The notes under the pieces are model-generated. The model was not told the DNA's origin. It saw only the letters and a list, made by a program, of their open reading frames with translations, and did no database searches. DNA of 64,000 nt from Allobosea sp. WAO (lineage in GTDB: Bacteria; Pseudomonadota; Alphaproteobacteria; Rhizobiales; Beijerinckiaceae), in contig NZ_JXTJ01000005.1 in assembly GCF_001509835.1 (NCBI RefSeq), positions 62,001 through 126,000 on the forward strand, written 5' to 3'. The stretch's first letter is position 1, and each line of letters opens with the position of its first letter. The translations under genes and the position numbers were made by a program. Shown here one piece after another: positions 8,529 through 18,079 of this stretch.

Positions 8529-9602
8529 ATGGAAGGGAAGGCACAGAAGCCGAGCCGTGCCCGGTCACGACCGAGCATGATCGACACGGCGATCCGCATC
8601 GGGCTGGTGATCCTGCTGGTCTATGCCAGCGCCCGCATCGTCCTGCCGTTTGCCTTCCTGCTGATCTGGTCGGCGATCCTGTCGGTGATGCTGCATCCGC
8701 TGCACGCCCGCCTGGCGCCGCGCATCGGCAACCGCGGCTCGGCTTTCGTGATCGGGCTGCTCGGCGTCGCGCTGATGCTCGGGCCGACGGCGGTGCTGGT
8801 GACATCGCTCGCGACATCGCTCTACTCGCTGATATCGAGCTTGCAGGGCCAGGACATCGCGATCCCGGCCGCGCCTCCCTGGCTCGACGGCATCCCCTTG
8901 GTCGGCCAGAAGATCAAGGAATTCTGGACGCAGATCGCCTCCAATCTGCCGGCCGCTCTGGCAAAATACGGCCACCTCGTCGGCGGACCCCTGGCCTGGC
9001 TGGCCTCCTTCGCCGGCGGCCTCGCGCTCGCCGAACTGTCTTTCGTGCTGTCCTTCGTGATCGCCGCGATACTGCTCGCCTATAGCGAGCCCGCCGCCGC
9101 CTTCGCACGACGCCTGCTGGAACGTGTCACCGGTGACGATGCGCGGGCGGAGCAACTGCTCGCCTTGACCGCCGCGACGATCCGCGGTGTCGGCCTCGGC
9201 GTCGTCGGCGTCGCAGTCATACAGTCGCTGCTGCTTGGCCTCGGCTTCTTCGCGATCGGCATCCAGGCGGCCGGCCCGCTGACGCTGATCGCGCTCCTGC
9301 TCGGCATCATCCAGATCCCGCTGATCCTGCTGACATTGCCGGTCGTCGCCTATGTCTTCCTGACGGAGCCGACGCAGCCAGCAGTCATTTTCCTGATCTG
9401 GAACGTCATCATCGGCCTCAGCGACAATGTCCTCAGGCCGCTGATGCTCGGCCGGGGCTTGGAGGTCCCGATGCCGATCATCCTGTTCGGCGTGATCGGC
9501 GGCATGGTGGCCGAGGGACTGCTCGGCCTGTTCGTCGGGCCGGTCCTGCTCGCCGTCACCTATGTGCTGATGCTGGAATGGCTCGAACAGCACCACGCCT
9601 GA
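8529..9602 (+). CDS. AI-2E family transporter
   Basis: A 357-aa membrane protein of the AI-2E exporter/UPF0118 (YdiK/TqsA/PerM) family. It shows paired N-terminal helices (about 20-65), a third helix near 72-98, a central soluble loop (about 100-165), and five C-terminal helices. The family block IWNVIIGLSDNVLRPLMLGRG at about residues 292-312 and the closing GVIGGMVAEGLLGLFVGPV segment are diagnostic. Members export autoinducer-2, other small molecules or Na+; the substrate here is unknown. A GGGGGG ribosome site is close to the ATG. The gene stands alone. Confidence 0.9.
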   Translation: MEGKAQKPSRARSRPSMIDTAIRIGLVILLVYASARIVLPFAFLLIWSAILSVMLHPLHARLAPRIGNRGSAFVIGLLGVALMLGPTAVLVTSLATSLYSLISSLQGQDIAIPAAPPWLDGIPLVGQKIKEFWTQIASNLPAALAKYGHLVGGPLAWLASFAGGLALAELSFVLSFVIAAILLAYSEPAAAFARRLLERVTGDDARAEQLLALTAATIRGVGLGVVGVAVIQSLLLGLGFFAIGIQAAGPLTLIALLLGIIQIPLILLTLPVVAYVFLTEPTQPAVIFLIWNVIIGLSDNVLRPLMLGRGLEVPMPIILFGVIGGMVAEGLLGLFVGPVLLAVTYVLMLEWLEQHHA

Positions 9603-9700
9603 TCCGCCCTGCCCTCGCAGCAGAAGCTCGCTCCGGCCGAGACCACAGATCCCGATCAGAACGTCGAGAAGCAAGCCATCGAGCACTTGCCGACCAGCGC

Positions 9701-9718
9701 TTGTGCACTAGTATACAT
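9701..9718. promoter_or_regulatory. Possible GntR-type operator / promoter region
   Basis: The sequence TTGTGCACTAGTATACAT lies 44 bases before the binding-protein gene. It contains the palindromic GTGCAC and GTATAC cores typical of GntR/FadR-type operators. No GntR gene is in the window, so this is a weak candidate. Confidence 0.25.
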
Positions 9719-9761
9719 GCCAAGGTCACAGCAAAATTGACCGGGACAGAGGGAGTGAGAC

Positions 9762-10946
9762 ATGGCCAATCCGACACGGCGCGGCGTGATCGCCGGTGCT
9801 TCCAGCCTTGCGGCGCTGCATGCGAGCGGCGCCTTCGCACAGGGCGCGATGCCTGCGAGTCCGGTGATGCTCAACATCATCGACGTCGCCGGCAATTTGC
9901 AGCTGACGCAGAGTTCGATCGAGAAATTCGCCAAGGACAATCCGAAGCTGATCTCGCGGCTCAACTTCTCGCGCGCGCCCTCGCCCGAACTGCCGGCCAA
10001 GCTCAAGGCTCAGCAGGACGCCAACCGCGTCGATATCGACATGGTGCTGACCGGGCCGGGCGCGATGTCGGACGGTATCCAGCAGGGGCTCTGGGTCGAC
10101 GTCTGGAAATCGCACACGGCCAGCCTGCCCAAGGCCGAGGACACCTATCACGAGCAAGCGCTGATGATGCAGCGCAATTTCGGCCAGAACGAAGGCGTCG
10201 CCGTCGTCTATTCGCCCTCCGGGCCGCTGTTCGAGTACATGCCCGACAAGCTCAAGACGATGCCGAAGACGGCGGAGGAGTTCCTCGCCTATGTGAAGCA
10301 GAACCCCAACCGCTTCACCTATGCCCGCCCGCTCAACTCCGGCCCCGGCTGGACCTTCCTGCAGGGCATGCCCTACATCCTCGGCGACAGCGATCCGAGC
10401 GACCCGATGAACGGCTGGGCCAAGACCTGGGCCTATCTCAAGGAGCTCGGCACGGCGATCGACTACTATCCGACCGGCACCGCCGCGACGATGAAGGAGC
10501 TCGGCGACGGCACGCGCGACTGCATCGTCTCGACGCTGGGCTGGGACATCAATCCACGCGCGCTCGGCATCGTGCCGAAGGAGGCGAAGGTCTTCACCAT
10601 CGCGAACACGCACTGGATTCCCGACACCCAGTTCATGTGCATCCCGAAGGGCGTGGCGGCGGACAAGATCCCGGTGATCCTGGCGCTGATGTCGCATCTG
10701 CTGAAGCCGGAATCGCAGGCCGCAACCTATGACAAGGGCTATTTCTACCCCGGCCCGGCGATCAAGGGCGTGACGCTCGCCATGGCACCGCAGGAGAGCC
10801 AGGACGTGCTGAAGGAGTTCGGCCGGCCCGAATATGACAGCCTGATCGCCAGCCTGCCGACGCGCCCGCCGCTGACGCCCGCGCGCCTGGTCGCCGCCTT
10901 CCGGCGCTGGGACCAGGAGATCGGCGTCGGCCACGCGCCGAAGTGA
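9762..10946 (+). CDS. ABC transporter substrate-binding protein (family 1 type), Tat-exported
   Basis: A 394-aa periplasmic binding protein. The N-terminus TRRGVIAGASSLAALHASGAF is a likely twin-arginine signal cut after FAQ. The body has the layout of extracellular solute-binding family 1 proteins (iron, thiamine, spermidine or sugar type), with DIDMVLTGPGAMSDGI in lobe 1 and WIPDTQFMCIPKGV plus GYFYPGPAIKGV in lobe 2. GGGAG precedes the ATG. It is followed after 10 bases by two Gfo/Idh/MocA oxidoreductases, suggesting a sugar or polyol derivative as ligand, but no permease or ATPase gene is adjacent. Confidence 0.85.
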   Translation: MANPTRRGVIAGASSLAALHASGAFAQGAMPASPVMLNIIDVAGNLQLTQSSIEKFAKDNPKLISRLNFSRAPSPELPAKLKAQQDANRVDIDMVLTGPGAMSDGIQQGLWVDVWKSHTASLPKAEDTYHEQALMMQRNFGQNEGVAVVYSPSGPLFEYMPDKLKTMPKTAEEFLAYVKQNPNRFTYARPLNSGPGWTFLQGMPYILGDSDPSDPMNGWAKTWAYLKELGTAIDYYPTGTAATMKELGDGTRDCIVSTLGWDINPRALGIVPKEAKVFTIANTHWIPDTQFMCIPKGVAADKIPVILALMSHLLKPESQAATYDKGYFYPGPAIKGVTLAMAPQESQDVLKEFGRPEYDSLIASLPTRPPLTPARLVAAFRRWDQEIGVGHAPK

Positions 10947-10956
10947 GAGACAGCGA

Positions 10957-11979
10957 ATGCGTTTCGCCGCCATCGGCCTCGACCATCGCCACATCTACCA
11001 CATGGTCGGCGGCCTGCTGGAGGCCGGCGCGCATTGCGCCGGCTTCGACCCTGCGACCAGCGACCCGCGCGTGCTCGCGGGCTTTCGCGAGCGCTTCCCG
11101 CAGCTCGCGGAGGCGCGGGCCGAGCGCCTGCTCGACGATCCCGCGATCGACCTGATCGTCTGCGCCGGCATCCCCTCCGAGCGCGCCGCGCTCGCGATCA
11201 GGGCGATGCGCGCCGGCAAGGACGTGATGGTCGACAAGCCGGGCGTCACCTCGTTCGAGCAGCTGGCGGAGGTCGAGCAAACGGTCGCCGAAACCGGCCG
11301 GATCTTCTCCGTCTGCTTCTCCGAACGCTTCGTCGTTCCGGCGACCATCGTCGCCGGAAAGCTGATCGCGGATGGCGCGATCGGCCGCGTCGTCCAGACG
11401 GTCGGCCTCGGACCTCACCGGCTCAACCGGGCGATCAGGCCGGACTGGTTCTTCGACAGGCAGTATTTCGGCGGCATCCTGACCGATATCGCCTCACACC
11501 AGATCGACCAGTTCCTGCATTTCACCGGCTCTCAGGACGCCGAGATCGTCGCCTCCGGCGTTGGCCATTTCGGGGCGGCCGACCTGCCCGATTTCGAGGA
11601 TTTCGGCGAGATCCTGCTACGCAGCGACCGGGCTTCCGGCTTCATCCGGGTCGACTGGTTCACCGCTGACGGGCTGCCGACATGGGGCGACGGACGGCTC
11701 ACCATCCTCGGCACCGAGGGCACGATCGAGCTGCGCAAATATGTCGACATCGCCGGCCGGCCGGGCACCGACCACCTCTTCCTGGTCGACAAGGCCGGCA
11801 CCCGCCATGTCGACGCCTCCGGCGAGCCCCTAACCTATTTTCGCGACCTCATCGCGGATGTCGCCGACCGCAGCGAGCGGGCGGCGACCCAAAGGCACGT
11901 CTTCACGGTGTGCCGGCTGGCGCTGCATGCGCAGGACCGGGCCGTGCGCCTGCCGATCAGAGGAACGGACGCAAAGTGA
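10957..11979 (+). CDS. Gfo/Idh/MocA family oxidoreductase
   Basis: A 340-aa NAD(P)-dependent dehydrogenase of the glucose-fructose oxidoreductase/inositol dehydrogenase family. The Rossmann N-terminus begins with MRFAAIGLDHRHIYHMVGG, in which the usual GxGxxG is replaced by GLDHRH, a variant seen in one branch of the family. The cofactor-site Lys lies in GKDVMVDKPG near residue 95 and the GGILTDIASHQIDQ segment near residue 170 carries the catalytic His region. It overlaps the following paralogous gene by four bases (GTGA). Together with the upstream binding protein it suggests uptake and oxidation of a sugar or inositol-like compound. Confidence 0.88.
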   Translation: MRFAAIGLDHRHIYHMVGGLLEAGAHCAGFDPATSDPRVLAGFRERFPQLAEARAERLLDDPAIDLIVCAGIPSERAALAIRAMRAGKDVMVDKPGVTSFEQLAEVEQTVAETGRIFSVCFSERFVVPATIVAGKLIADGAIGRVVQTVGLGPHRLNRAIRPDWFFDRQYFGGILTDIASHQIDQFLHFTGSQDAEIVASGVGHFGAADLPDFEDFGEILLRSDRASGFIRVDWFTADGLPTWGDGRLTILGTEGTIELRKYVDIAGRPGTDHLFLVDKAGTRHVDASGEPLTYFRDLIADVADRSERAATQRHVFTVCRLALHAQDRAVRLPIRGTDAK

Positions 11980-12980
11980 CACGCAAGATCGGCATCGCCG
12001 TCATCGGCCTCGGGCCGGCCGCCCTGCCCCATTCGCGCAGCCTCATCGATCTCGCCGAGCGGGTCGATGTCCGGCATGTCGTCAGCCGCTCGCAGCAGCG
12101 GCTCGACGCCTACCGCCAGCAGTTTCCCTTTCCGGGAACGACCGATGTCGAGGCGGCGCTCGCCGATCCCACCGTCGATGCGGTGATCGTGCTGACGCCG
12201 CCTTCCAGCCATCTCGACGTCTCGGCACGCTGCCTCGCCGCCGGCAAGCATGTGCTGGTCGAGAAGCCGCTAGAGCTGACGGCGGCGCGGGGCGCGGAGC
12301 TGGTCGCGGCGGCGCGGCGGGCCGGCAAGGTCTTCGGCGTGGTGCTGCAGCACCGTTTCCGCCCTGCGAGCCTGCGCCTGAAGGCCGCGCTCGACGATGG
12401 CGAACTCGGCGAGGTCGAGGCCGCGCTGCTGCAGGTGCCGTGGTGGCGGCCGCAATCCTATTATGACGAGCCCGGCCGCGGCACGCTCGCCCGCGATGGC
12501 GGCGGCGTGCTGCTGACGCAGGCGATCCATTCGCTCGACCTGTTCCGCTCGCTGGTCGGCGTCTCGCGTGTGGTGGCTGCCCAGGTCCGCACAACCGGGC
12601 TGCACCGGATGGAGACGGAAGACTATGTCGGCGCGCTGCTCGAAACCGCCAATGGCGCCCCGGCGACGCTGGTTACCACCACCGCGGCCTATCCCGGCCA
12701 TCCGGAACGCATCGAGATCATCGGCCGCAAGGGCCATGCGGCGCTGGTCGGCGGACGGTTGGAGCTTTCCTTCCTCGACGGCAGCAGCGAAACGGTCGAG
12801 GCGGAGGGCAGCACCGGCTCGGGCGCCAACATCATGGACTTCCCGCACGATGCGCATCGCGCGGTGATCGCCAACTTCCTTGACGCCATCGATAGCGGCG
12901 GCGACCCGGTCGTCACCGGCGAGGAAGCGCTCGCCTCGCAAAGGCTGATCGACGGCATCCTCACCGCCAGCCGGCGCTGA
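11976..12980 (+). CDS. Gfo/Idh/MocA family oxidoreductase (second)
   Basis: A 334-aa member of the same family as its upstream neighbour. It starts at GTG 11976, overlapping the previous stop. The N-terminal fold shows IGIAVIGLGPAALPHSRSL, then VIVLTPPSSHLDVS and GKHVLVEKPLEL with the conserved EKP lysine near residue 95. DGGGVLLTQAIHSLDLFRSL at about 170 is the usual active-site helix. Unlike its neighbour it keeps the normal EKP form and a glycine-rich dinucleotide loop, so the two enzymes probably catalyse consecutive or different oxidations on a pathway sugar. Confidence 0.88.
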   Translation: MTRKIGIAVIGLGPAALPHSRSLIDLAERVDVRHVVSRSQQRLDAYRQQFPFPGTTDVEAALADPTVDAVIVLTPPSSHLDVSARCLAAGKHVLVEKPLELTAARGAELVAAARRAGKVFGVVLQHRFRPASLRLKAALDDGELGEVEAALLQVPWWRPQSYYDEPGRGTLARDGGGVLLTQAIHSLDLFRSLVGVSRVVAAQVRTTGLHRMETEDYVGALLETANGAPATLVTTTAAYPGHPERIEIIGRKGHAALVGGRLELSFLDGSSETVEAEGSTGSGANIMDFPHDAHRAVIANFLDAIDSGGDPVVTGEEALASQRLIDGILTASRR

Positions 12981-12998
12981 CGCCCCGACGGCGGGGCG
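12981..12998. terminator. Hairpin between convergent genes
   Basis: A 7-bp GC stem (CGCCCCG / CGGGGCG) with a 4-base loop sits right after the oxidoreductase stop codon. There is no T run, so termination activity is uncertain. Confidence 0.35.
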
Positions 12999-13005
12999 CA
13001 GCTTC

Positions 13006-14766
13006 TCACATCCGATAGGCCATCCGGACGCCGCCCCAATGGCGGCCATGGATGCTGAGCGGTGCATCGACCTCACGCATCAATTGCGTGCCGGCGGCGC
13101 CCATGTCGCGATGATAGGACTGCACGAGGAACGGCCGGGTCGAGCGCGCGGCCATGATGCCGGCGCGGTCGTCGAAGATGCGTCGGTCGCGGCTATAGGC
13201 GGGGTCCCAGCCAGCCTCACCCGGACGCTGCGGCTGCGAATACTGCGGGTGGTGCACCGGGATGTAGCCGTTGCGATCGATCGCCACCGCAAAGACCAGG
13301 CGCGAATCGCTCCGCAAGGTCTCGGCGAGGATCGGCGGCAGGATCGTCTGGAGGATCGGCAGGGCGCGGTTGCTGAACTGCCGCGGCTCGGTGTCCGGCA
13401 GCGCGACATAGTCGGTGTCGAACAGTTCATCCTCGCGCAGGCGGCGCTGGCTGAGCGCATCCTCGAACAGGATGGCAACCTGCCGCGAGAACAACTGGGC
13501 CCGCTCGATCAGCGGGCGATAGGCCTCCTCGACCTCGGCGAGACGCTGGTGCAGCGCCTTCTGCCCCTGGCTGTCGTCGGAATCGAAGGCGATATGCAGT
13601 CCGAGATCGCTCCTCGCCTTGATCCGGCAGGCCAGCGGCGGCAGGCCGTCGACGACGAGCTCGCCGCGCGCGCCCACCGGCAGGCGTAGATCATCCGCCC
13701 CGGCAAGCAGCGTTCCGCCGAAGCCGAGATCGATGGTCTGCAGCGCATGGCTCTCGCCCGCGACCGTGAGCCTCGCAGGAAGCTCGGCCGGAAAGCGGTC
13801 ATGCCGCCGGCGGTCGGCGAACAGGGTCTGGCGCAAGGTTGGGACGAAGCGCTCGAGCAGGCCGTCGGCCTGGCGCGCGCCTTCCGAAAGCGCCCGGCGT
13901 GCGCCCGCGCTTTCGTCGGCCGCCGCGAGCGCGACCCGGTCGATGTCGCTGACACGATGCTGGACCGTCTCGATGAAGCGCGCCGTGACCTCGGCCGAGC
14001 GTGACAACTCAGCGGCCGCGGCAGCCTGCTCATGCGAGGCCTCACCGATCGTCGCCATCACCGGGTTGACGTCGCTGACCAGCCGGAAGGCGTCGCTGAC
14101 GAAGGACGCCGAGCCCTGCGTCGCCTGGTTCAGCCGGTCGACCCGGCCGCGAATGTCATCGACCGCGTCGCGTACCTCGAGCGAGAGCGACTTCACCTCC
14201 TGCGCCACCACGCCGAAGCCGCGGCCCGCCTCGCCGGCGCGCGCAGCCTCGATGGTGGCGTTGAGGGCGAGCAGATTGGTCTGGCGGGCGATCTCGGCGA
14301 TGGCGTCGACGATCGAGCGAATCTCGGCAGTCGCCTGCGTCAGATCGCTCATCATTCTTGTCGCCTCGGCGGCGCGCGTGGCGGCCGCGTCGAGCATGTC
14401 CTTGGCGCCCATCATCGAGGCACCGACACGCTCCGCCGCCTCGGAGACCTGGACGGTCGCGCTGGCGAGCGCCGAGGAGTTAGCGCTGGCGGTGAAGGTC
14501 ACCTCGCGCAATTCGGCCATGCCGCCATGGATCTCGCGCGAGCGCGCCTCGGAGCGGGCAGAGAACTCCTCGGCGCGGCCGAGCCCATCATTGAGCCGGC
14601 GCATGGCGGCGACGACATCGTTCTCGAGTTCGTTGACGGCCTCGCCAAGGGGGGCGTCGGCCGGCGGCGCTGGCTTCGCCGGCTCAGGCAGCGGAACGAC
14701 CGGCTCCGCAGCCGGCTCGGCGGGGCCGACGCGGCCCAACAGACGCCGGAATGAGCGAGCAAGCAT
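13006..14766 (-). CDS. Cytoplasmic methyl-accepting chemotaxis protein with PilZ domain
   Basis: A 586-aa signalling protein with no predicted membrane helix. After a Pro/Ala-rich start, residues about 45-300 are helical MCP signal domain, with the receptor tip around 158-191 containing [19 protein letters not shown]. Residues about 317-398 form a PilZ domain with the c-di-GMP-type RRRHDR (319-324) and DLGFGG (346-351) motifs. The last ~150 residues resemble a PAS/Cache-like sensor with [15 protein letters not shown] and [16 protein letters not shown]. The start at 14766 was preferred over 14862 because it removes an unlikely extension. The gene is solitary; it probably couples c-di-GMP and a cytoplasmic cue to the chemotaxis machinery. 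Confidence 0.87.
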   Translation of the reverse strand: MLARSFRRLLGRVGPAEPAAEPVVPLPEPAKPAPPADAPLGEAVNELENDVVAAMRRLNDGLGRAEEFSARSEARSREIHGGMAELREVTFTASANSSALASATVQVSEAAERVGASMMGAKDMLDAAATRAAEATRMMSDLTQATAEIRSIVDAIAEIARQTNLLALNATIEAARAGEAGRGFGVVAQEVKSLSLEVRDAVDDIRGRVDRLNQATQGSASFVSDAFRLVSDVNPVMATIGEASHEQAAAAAELSRSAEVTARFIETVQHRVSDIDRVALAAADESAGARRALSEGARQADGLLERFVPTLRQTLFADRRRHDRFPAELPARLTVAGESHALQTIDLGFGGTLLAGADDLRLPVGARGELVVDGLPPLACRIKARSDLGLHIAFDSDDSQGQKALHQRLAEVEEAYRPLIERAQLFSRQVAILFEDALSQRRLREDELFDTDYVALPDTEPRQFSNRALPILQTILPPILAETLRSDSRLVFAVAIDRNGYIPVHHPQYSQPQRPGEAGWDPAYSRDRRIFDDRAGIMAARSTRPFLVQSYHRDMGAAGTQLMREVDAPLSIHGRHWGGVRMAYRM

Positions 14767-14953
14767 AGGCCGATCCCGGAAAAGCACGTACCCGCAAGCT
14801 ATGCCGCGAGCACGGTTAACAAACCCTCTGCGCGGCACCGTCCAGCCTCCCGCGGCGCGCATGCAGACGCCCTGCCCGCAGGCATGGACCCTCCCGCGCT
14901 CGTGGGACTAGATTGCCGCAGTCGCCAGCCGGATATCGAGGACAAGAACAGCA

Positions 14954-16093
14954 ATGACTGCGCCTCATTACGACGTGATCGTCGCCGGCGTCGGCGCCAT
15001 GGGATCGGCGGCCTGCTGGCATCTGGCGAAGCGGGGCCAGCGCGTGCTCGGGCTCGAGCGCTTCGACCTCGGCCACGCCATGGGCTCCTCGCACGGGCTG
15101 ACCCGGATCATCCGCCTCGCCTATTTCGAGGGCTCGCATTACGTGCCGATCGTGCGCCGGGCGCACCAGCTCTGGCGCGAGACCGGCGACACTGCCGGGC
15201 TGAAGCTGCTTCATGTCACCGGCTCGCTCGACCTCGCGCCAGAGGGAGCCGGCCCGGTCGAATCCTCGCTGCAATCCTGCCTGGACCACGGGCTGGCGCA
15301 TGAGGTTCTCGGCCAGGCAGAGATCGCCCGGCGTTTTCCGGCTTTCCAGCTGCCGTCAGGCCATCTCGGACTCTGGCAACCCGACGGCGGCTTCGTCGCC
15401 TCGGAAAAGGCGATCTACGCCCATGTCGGCCTTGCCCAGTCAAAGGGCGCCGAGATCCGCACCGGCGAGCCGATGCTGGACTGGCACCCGACCGCCGATG
15501 GCGGGGTGATCGTGCGGACCGAGCGCGGCAGCTATTCGGCGGGCAGGCTGGTGATCACCTCCGGCGGCTGGATCGCCGATGCGGTTCCGGTGCTGGCCTC
15601 GCAGGTCAAGACCGTGCGCCAGGCGATCGGCTGGTTCACGACGCGCCGGCCCGAGCTGTTCCGCGAAGGCGCCTTCCCAGTCTTCATCCTGACCGTCGAG
15701 GAAGGCAATTTCTACGGCTTCCCGCTCTATGAGCATCCCGGCTTCAAGCTCGGCGGACCGCATTTCGGACGCGAGCCGATGGACCCGCGCGACCCAGACC
15801 GCACGCCGAGCCCGACTCAGGTTAGGCTGATCCGCGAGTGCCTGGCGCGCTACATCCCCGATGCAGCCGGTGACCCGCTGACGGTGAAGGGCTGCGTCTA
15901 CACGGTTTCGCCCGATGAGGGTTTTGTGATCGACACCGTGCCCGGCGTGCCGCAAGCGGTGTTCGCCTCGGCCTGCTCGGGCCATGGCTTCAAGTTCGCC
16001 AGCGCCATCGGCGAGATCCTCGCCGATCTCAGCACCGACACCAAAACGCCTTTCGATCTCTCGCCCTTCGCGCTCGCCCGCTTCGACGCCTGA
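14954..16093 (+). CDS. solA: N-methyl-L-tryptophan oxidase / monomeric sarcosine oxidase family
   Basis: A 379-aa FAD enzyme. The dinucleotide motif GVGAMGSAACWHLAKRG is at residues 12-28, followed by GSSHGLTRIIR, typical of SolA/MSOX. Cys341 in ACSGHGFKFASAIG corresponds to the cysteine that covalently binds FAD in this family. The enzyme oxidatively demethylates N-methyl amino acids with O2, giving formaldehyde and H2O2; the exact substrate (N-methyltryptophan, sarcosine, pipecolate or another) cannot be decided. No signal peptide. It stands alone upstream of a Bcr/CflA exporter on the same strand. Confidence 0.88.
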   Translation: MTAPHYDVIVAGVGAMGSAACWHLAKRGQRVLGLERFDLGHAMGSSHGLTRIIRLAYFEGSHYVPIVRRAHQLWRETGDTAGLKLLHVTGSLDLAPEGAGPVESSLQSCLDHGLAHEVLGQAEIARRFPAFQLPSGHLGLWQPDGGFVASEKAIYAHVGLAQSKGAEIRTGEPMLDWHPTADGGVIVRTERGSYSAGRLVITSGGWIADAVPVLASQVKTVRQAIGWFTTRRPELFREGAFPVFILTVEEGNFYGFPLYEHPGFKLGGPHFGREPMDPRDPDRTPSPTQVRLIRECLARYIPDAAGDPLTVKGCVYTVSPDEGFVIDTVPGVPQAVFASACSGHGFKFASAIGEILADLSTDTKTPFDLSPFALARFDA

Positions 16094-16206
16094 GCCGAAT
16101 CCGCTCGACTGGAGCCCGCCTTGGCGACCGCCGCACAGAATCGCAGCGGCATCCTCGCCCTAGCAGCGGGGATGGCGGCGCAAACACCGGAAGGCGGCAA
16201 GCCGCT

Positions 16207-17370
16207 ATGACCCCAAAGCGCCCGGCCCTGCTGGTCCTCGTCGCGATCTCGACGCTGCAACCGATCGCGCTCAACATGGTCGCGCCGGCGACGCCGGCGC
16301 TGGCGCGCGGCTTCTCCGCCAGCTACGCCACGATCCAGCTGACGCTGACGCTGTTTCTCGTCGCCGTTGCGCTGACCCAGCTCGTCGTCGGCCCCCTCTC
16401 CGACCGTTTCGGCCGGCGCCCCTGCGTGCTCGCCGGCATCGTCGCCTTCATCCTCGGCTCGGCACTCGGCGCCATCGCCACAAGCACCGAGGCACTGCTG
16501 TTCTCGCGCATTCTCGAAGGCGCCGGCGCCGGCACGACCTTCGCCCTCGCCCGCGCCATCATCCGCGACACATCGAGCCGCGACGAGGCGGCCGGCCAGA
16601 TCGCCTCGGTGACCATGGTCATGGTCGTTGCCCCGATGCTCGCCCCCTATGTCGGCGGCCATATCGAGACCTGGTTCGGCTGGCGCATGATCTTCTGGGC
16701 GATGACCGCCGCGGGGGTGGCAGTGCTGGTGCTGACCGCGATGCGCCTGCCCGAAACCGCGCCTAGTCTCGGCGTCCGCACCTCGCTGCTCGGGATCTTC
16801 CGCGCCTTTCCCGAACTCGCCTCCAACCGCGCCTTCATCGTCGATGTCATCGCACTGACGATGACCTCGGCCTCCTTCTTCGCCTTCATCGCGGCGGCGC
16901 CGTTCATCGTCGTCGAGACCATGGGGCGGGGCTCGGACGTCTATGGCGCGTACTTCATCCTCAACGCCCTCGGCTACATGATCGGCAACTTCGCGATGTC
17001 CCGGCTCGCCATGCGGGTCGGTACCGGCCGCATGGTGCGGATCGGCCTCGCGATCTCGTTCGTGGCGCTCAGCGCCGCCTTCGCGATCTCGCTTTCGCCC
17101 TACTGGACGCCGCTGACGCTGTTCCTACCGCTGGCGCTGAACGCCATCGGCAACGGGCTGACGATCCCGGGCGCAACCGCCTCCGCGCTTTCGGCCAAGC
17201 CAGAGCTCGCCGGCTCGGCCGCCGGGCTGATGGGCGCGGTCCAGCTCGGCTCCGGCGCGCTCGCGACGATCGTGATCAGCGCCTTGGTCGCGGTCTGGCC
17301 GCAGGCGCTAATGGCGATGATGTGGCTGATGCTTGCTGTGGCGCTGCTCGCCCTGCGCTTCGGGCGCTGA
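16207..17370 (+). CDS. Bcr/CflA-type multidrug efflux MFS transporter
   Basis: A 387-aa, 12-helix major facilitator. The loop 2-3 signature GPLSDRFGRRP (about residues 61-71) is the DHA1/Bcr form, with LNMVAPATPALA in helix 1 and the helix 4-5 region RAIIRDTSSRDEAAGQIAS typical of Bcr/CflA proteins. Members export drugs such as bicyclomycin, sulfonamides or chloramphenicol, or amino acids such as cysteine, by proton antiport. The gene follows solA by 113 bases with no terminator, so co-transcription is possible but not shown. Confidence 0.88.
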   Translation: MTPKRPALLVLVAISTLQPIALNMVAPATPALARGFSASYATIQLTLTLFLVAVALTQLVVGPLSDRFGRRPCVLAGIVAFILGSALGAIATSTEALLFSRILEGAGAGTTFALARAIIRDTSSRDEAAGQIASVTMVMVVAPMLAPYVGGHIETWFGWRMIFWAMTAAGVAVLVLTAMRLPETAPSLGVRTSLLGIFRAFPELASNRAFIVDVIALTMTSASFFAFIAAAPFIVVETMGRGSDVYGAYFILNALGYMIGNFAMSRLAMRVGTGRMVRIGLAISFVALSAAFAISLSPYWTPLTLFLPLALNAIGNGLTIPGATASALSAKPELAGSAAGLMGAVQLGSGALATIVISALVAVWPQALMAMMWLMLAVALLALRFGR

Positions 17371-17479
17371 TCCACAGCGCGGCTCAGACATAATCTTGCG
17401 CGCCATGTAGCATTGGTATAACCGCCCTTCTTGCGGCGCATAATGCTGCCATAATCGCAAGATGCCAGGGAGACCTGCA

Positions 17480-18079
17480 GTGGAAGGACCACTCGCTTTC
17501 AGCCGCGTGATCGACAAGATCAATCGCGAGATCGGAAAGAAGGTCGCCTGGCTGATTTTGCTGGCCGTCATCGTCGCCACAGTGAACGCGATCGTCCGTA
17601 AGGTCTTCAGCGTCTCGTCCAACGCCTGGCTCGAGCTGCAATGGGTGCTGTTCGGCACGGTCTTCCTGCTCTGCGCTGCCTGGACGCTGCAGGTGAAGGA
17701 GCATATCCGCATCGACATCGTGAACAGCATGCTGCCGAAGCGCGTGCAGCAATGGATCGACCTGATCGGCCACACCCTGTTCCTGATGCCGTTCTGCCTC
17801 CTGATGATCTACCATTCCTGGCCGTTCTTCACCCGCTCCTATGCGGTGAACGAGCAGTCGCTCTCGGCCGGCGGCCTACCGCAATGGCCGGCCAAGGGCC
17901 TCGTCATCATCGGCTTCATCCTGCTAGCCTTCCAGGGCGTCTCCGAGATCATCAAGCAGATCGCGATCATGCGCGGGAAGCTCGACGACGATGACAGCTC
18001 GCGCGGCCACGCCGCCGCTGCGGAGGCCGAGGCCCAACGCCTGCTCGACCAGGCGAAGGCCGAAGGCCTCGCCCCGTGA
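17480..18079 (+). CDS. TRAP transporter small permease (DctQ)
   Basis: A 199-aa four-helix membrane protein, the DctQ subunit of a tripartite ATP-independent periplasmic transporter. The family pattern is clear: a first helix VAWLILLAVIVATVNAIVRK, then the conserved NAWLELQWVLFG segment, and KEHIRIDIV before helix 3. GTG at 17480 is chosen over ATG at 17462 because AGGGAGA lies at the right distance before it. The stop overlaps the DctM start by four bases. The tail is hydrophilic and rich in Asp, Ala and Glu. The matching receptor is probably one of the two DctP genes at 21.5-24.1 kb. Confidence 0.92.
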   Translation: MEGPLAFSRVIDKINREIGKKVAWLILLAVIVATVNAIVRKVFSVSSNAWLELQWVLFGTVFLLCAAWTLQVKEHIRIDIVNSMLPKRVQQWIDLIGHTLFLMPFCLLMIYHSWPFFTRSYAVNEQSLSAGGLPQWPAKGLVIIGFILLAFQGVSEIIKQIAIMRGKLDDDDSSRGHAAAAEAEAQRLLDQAKAEGLAP

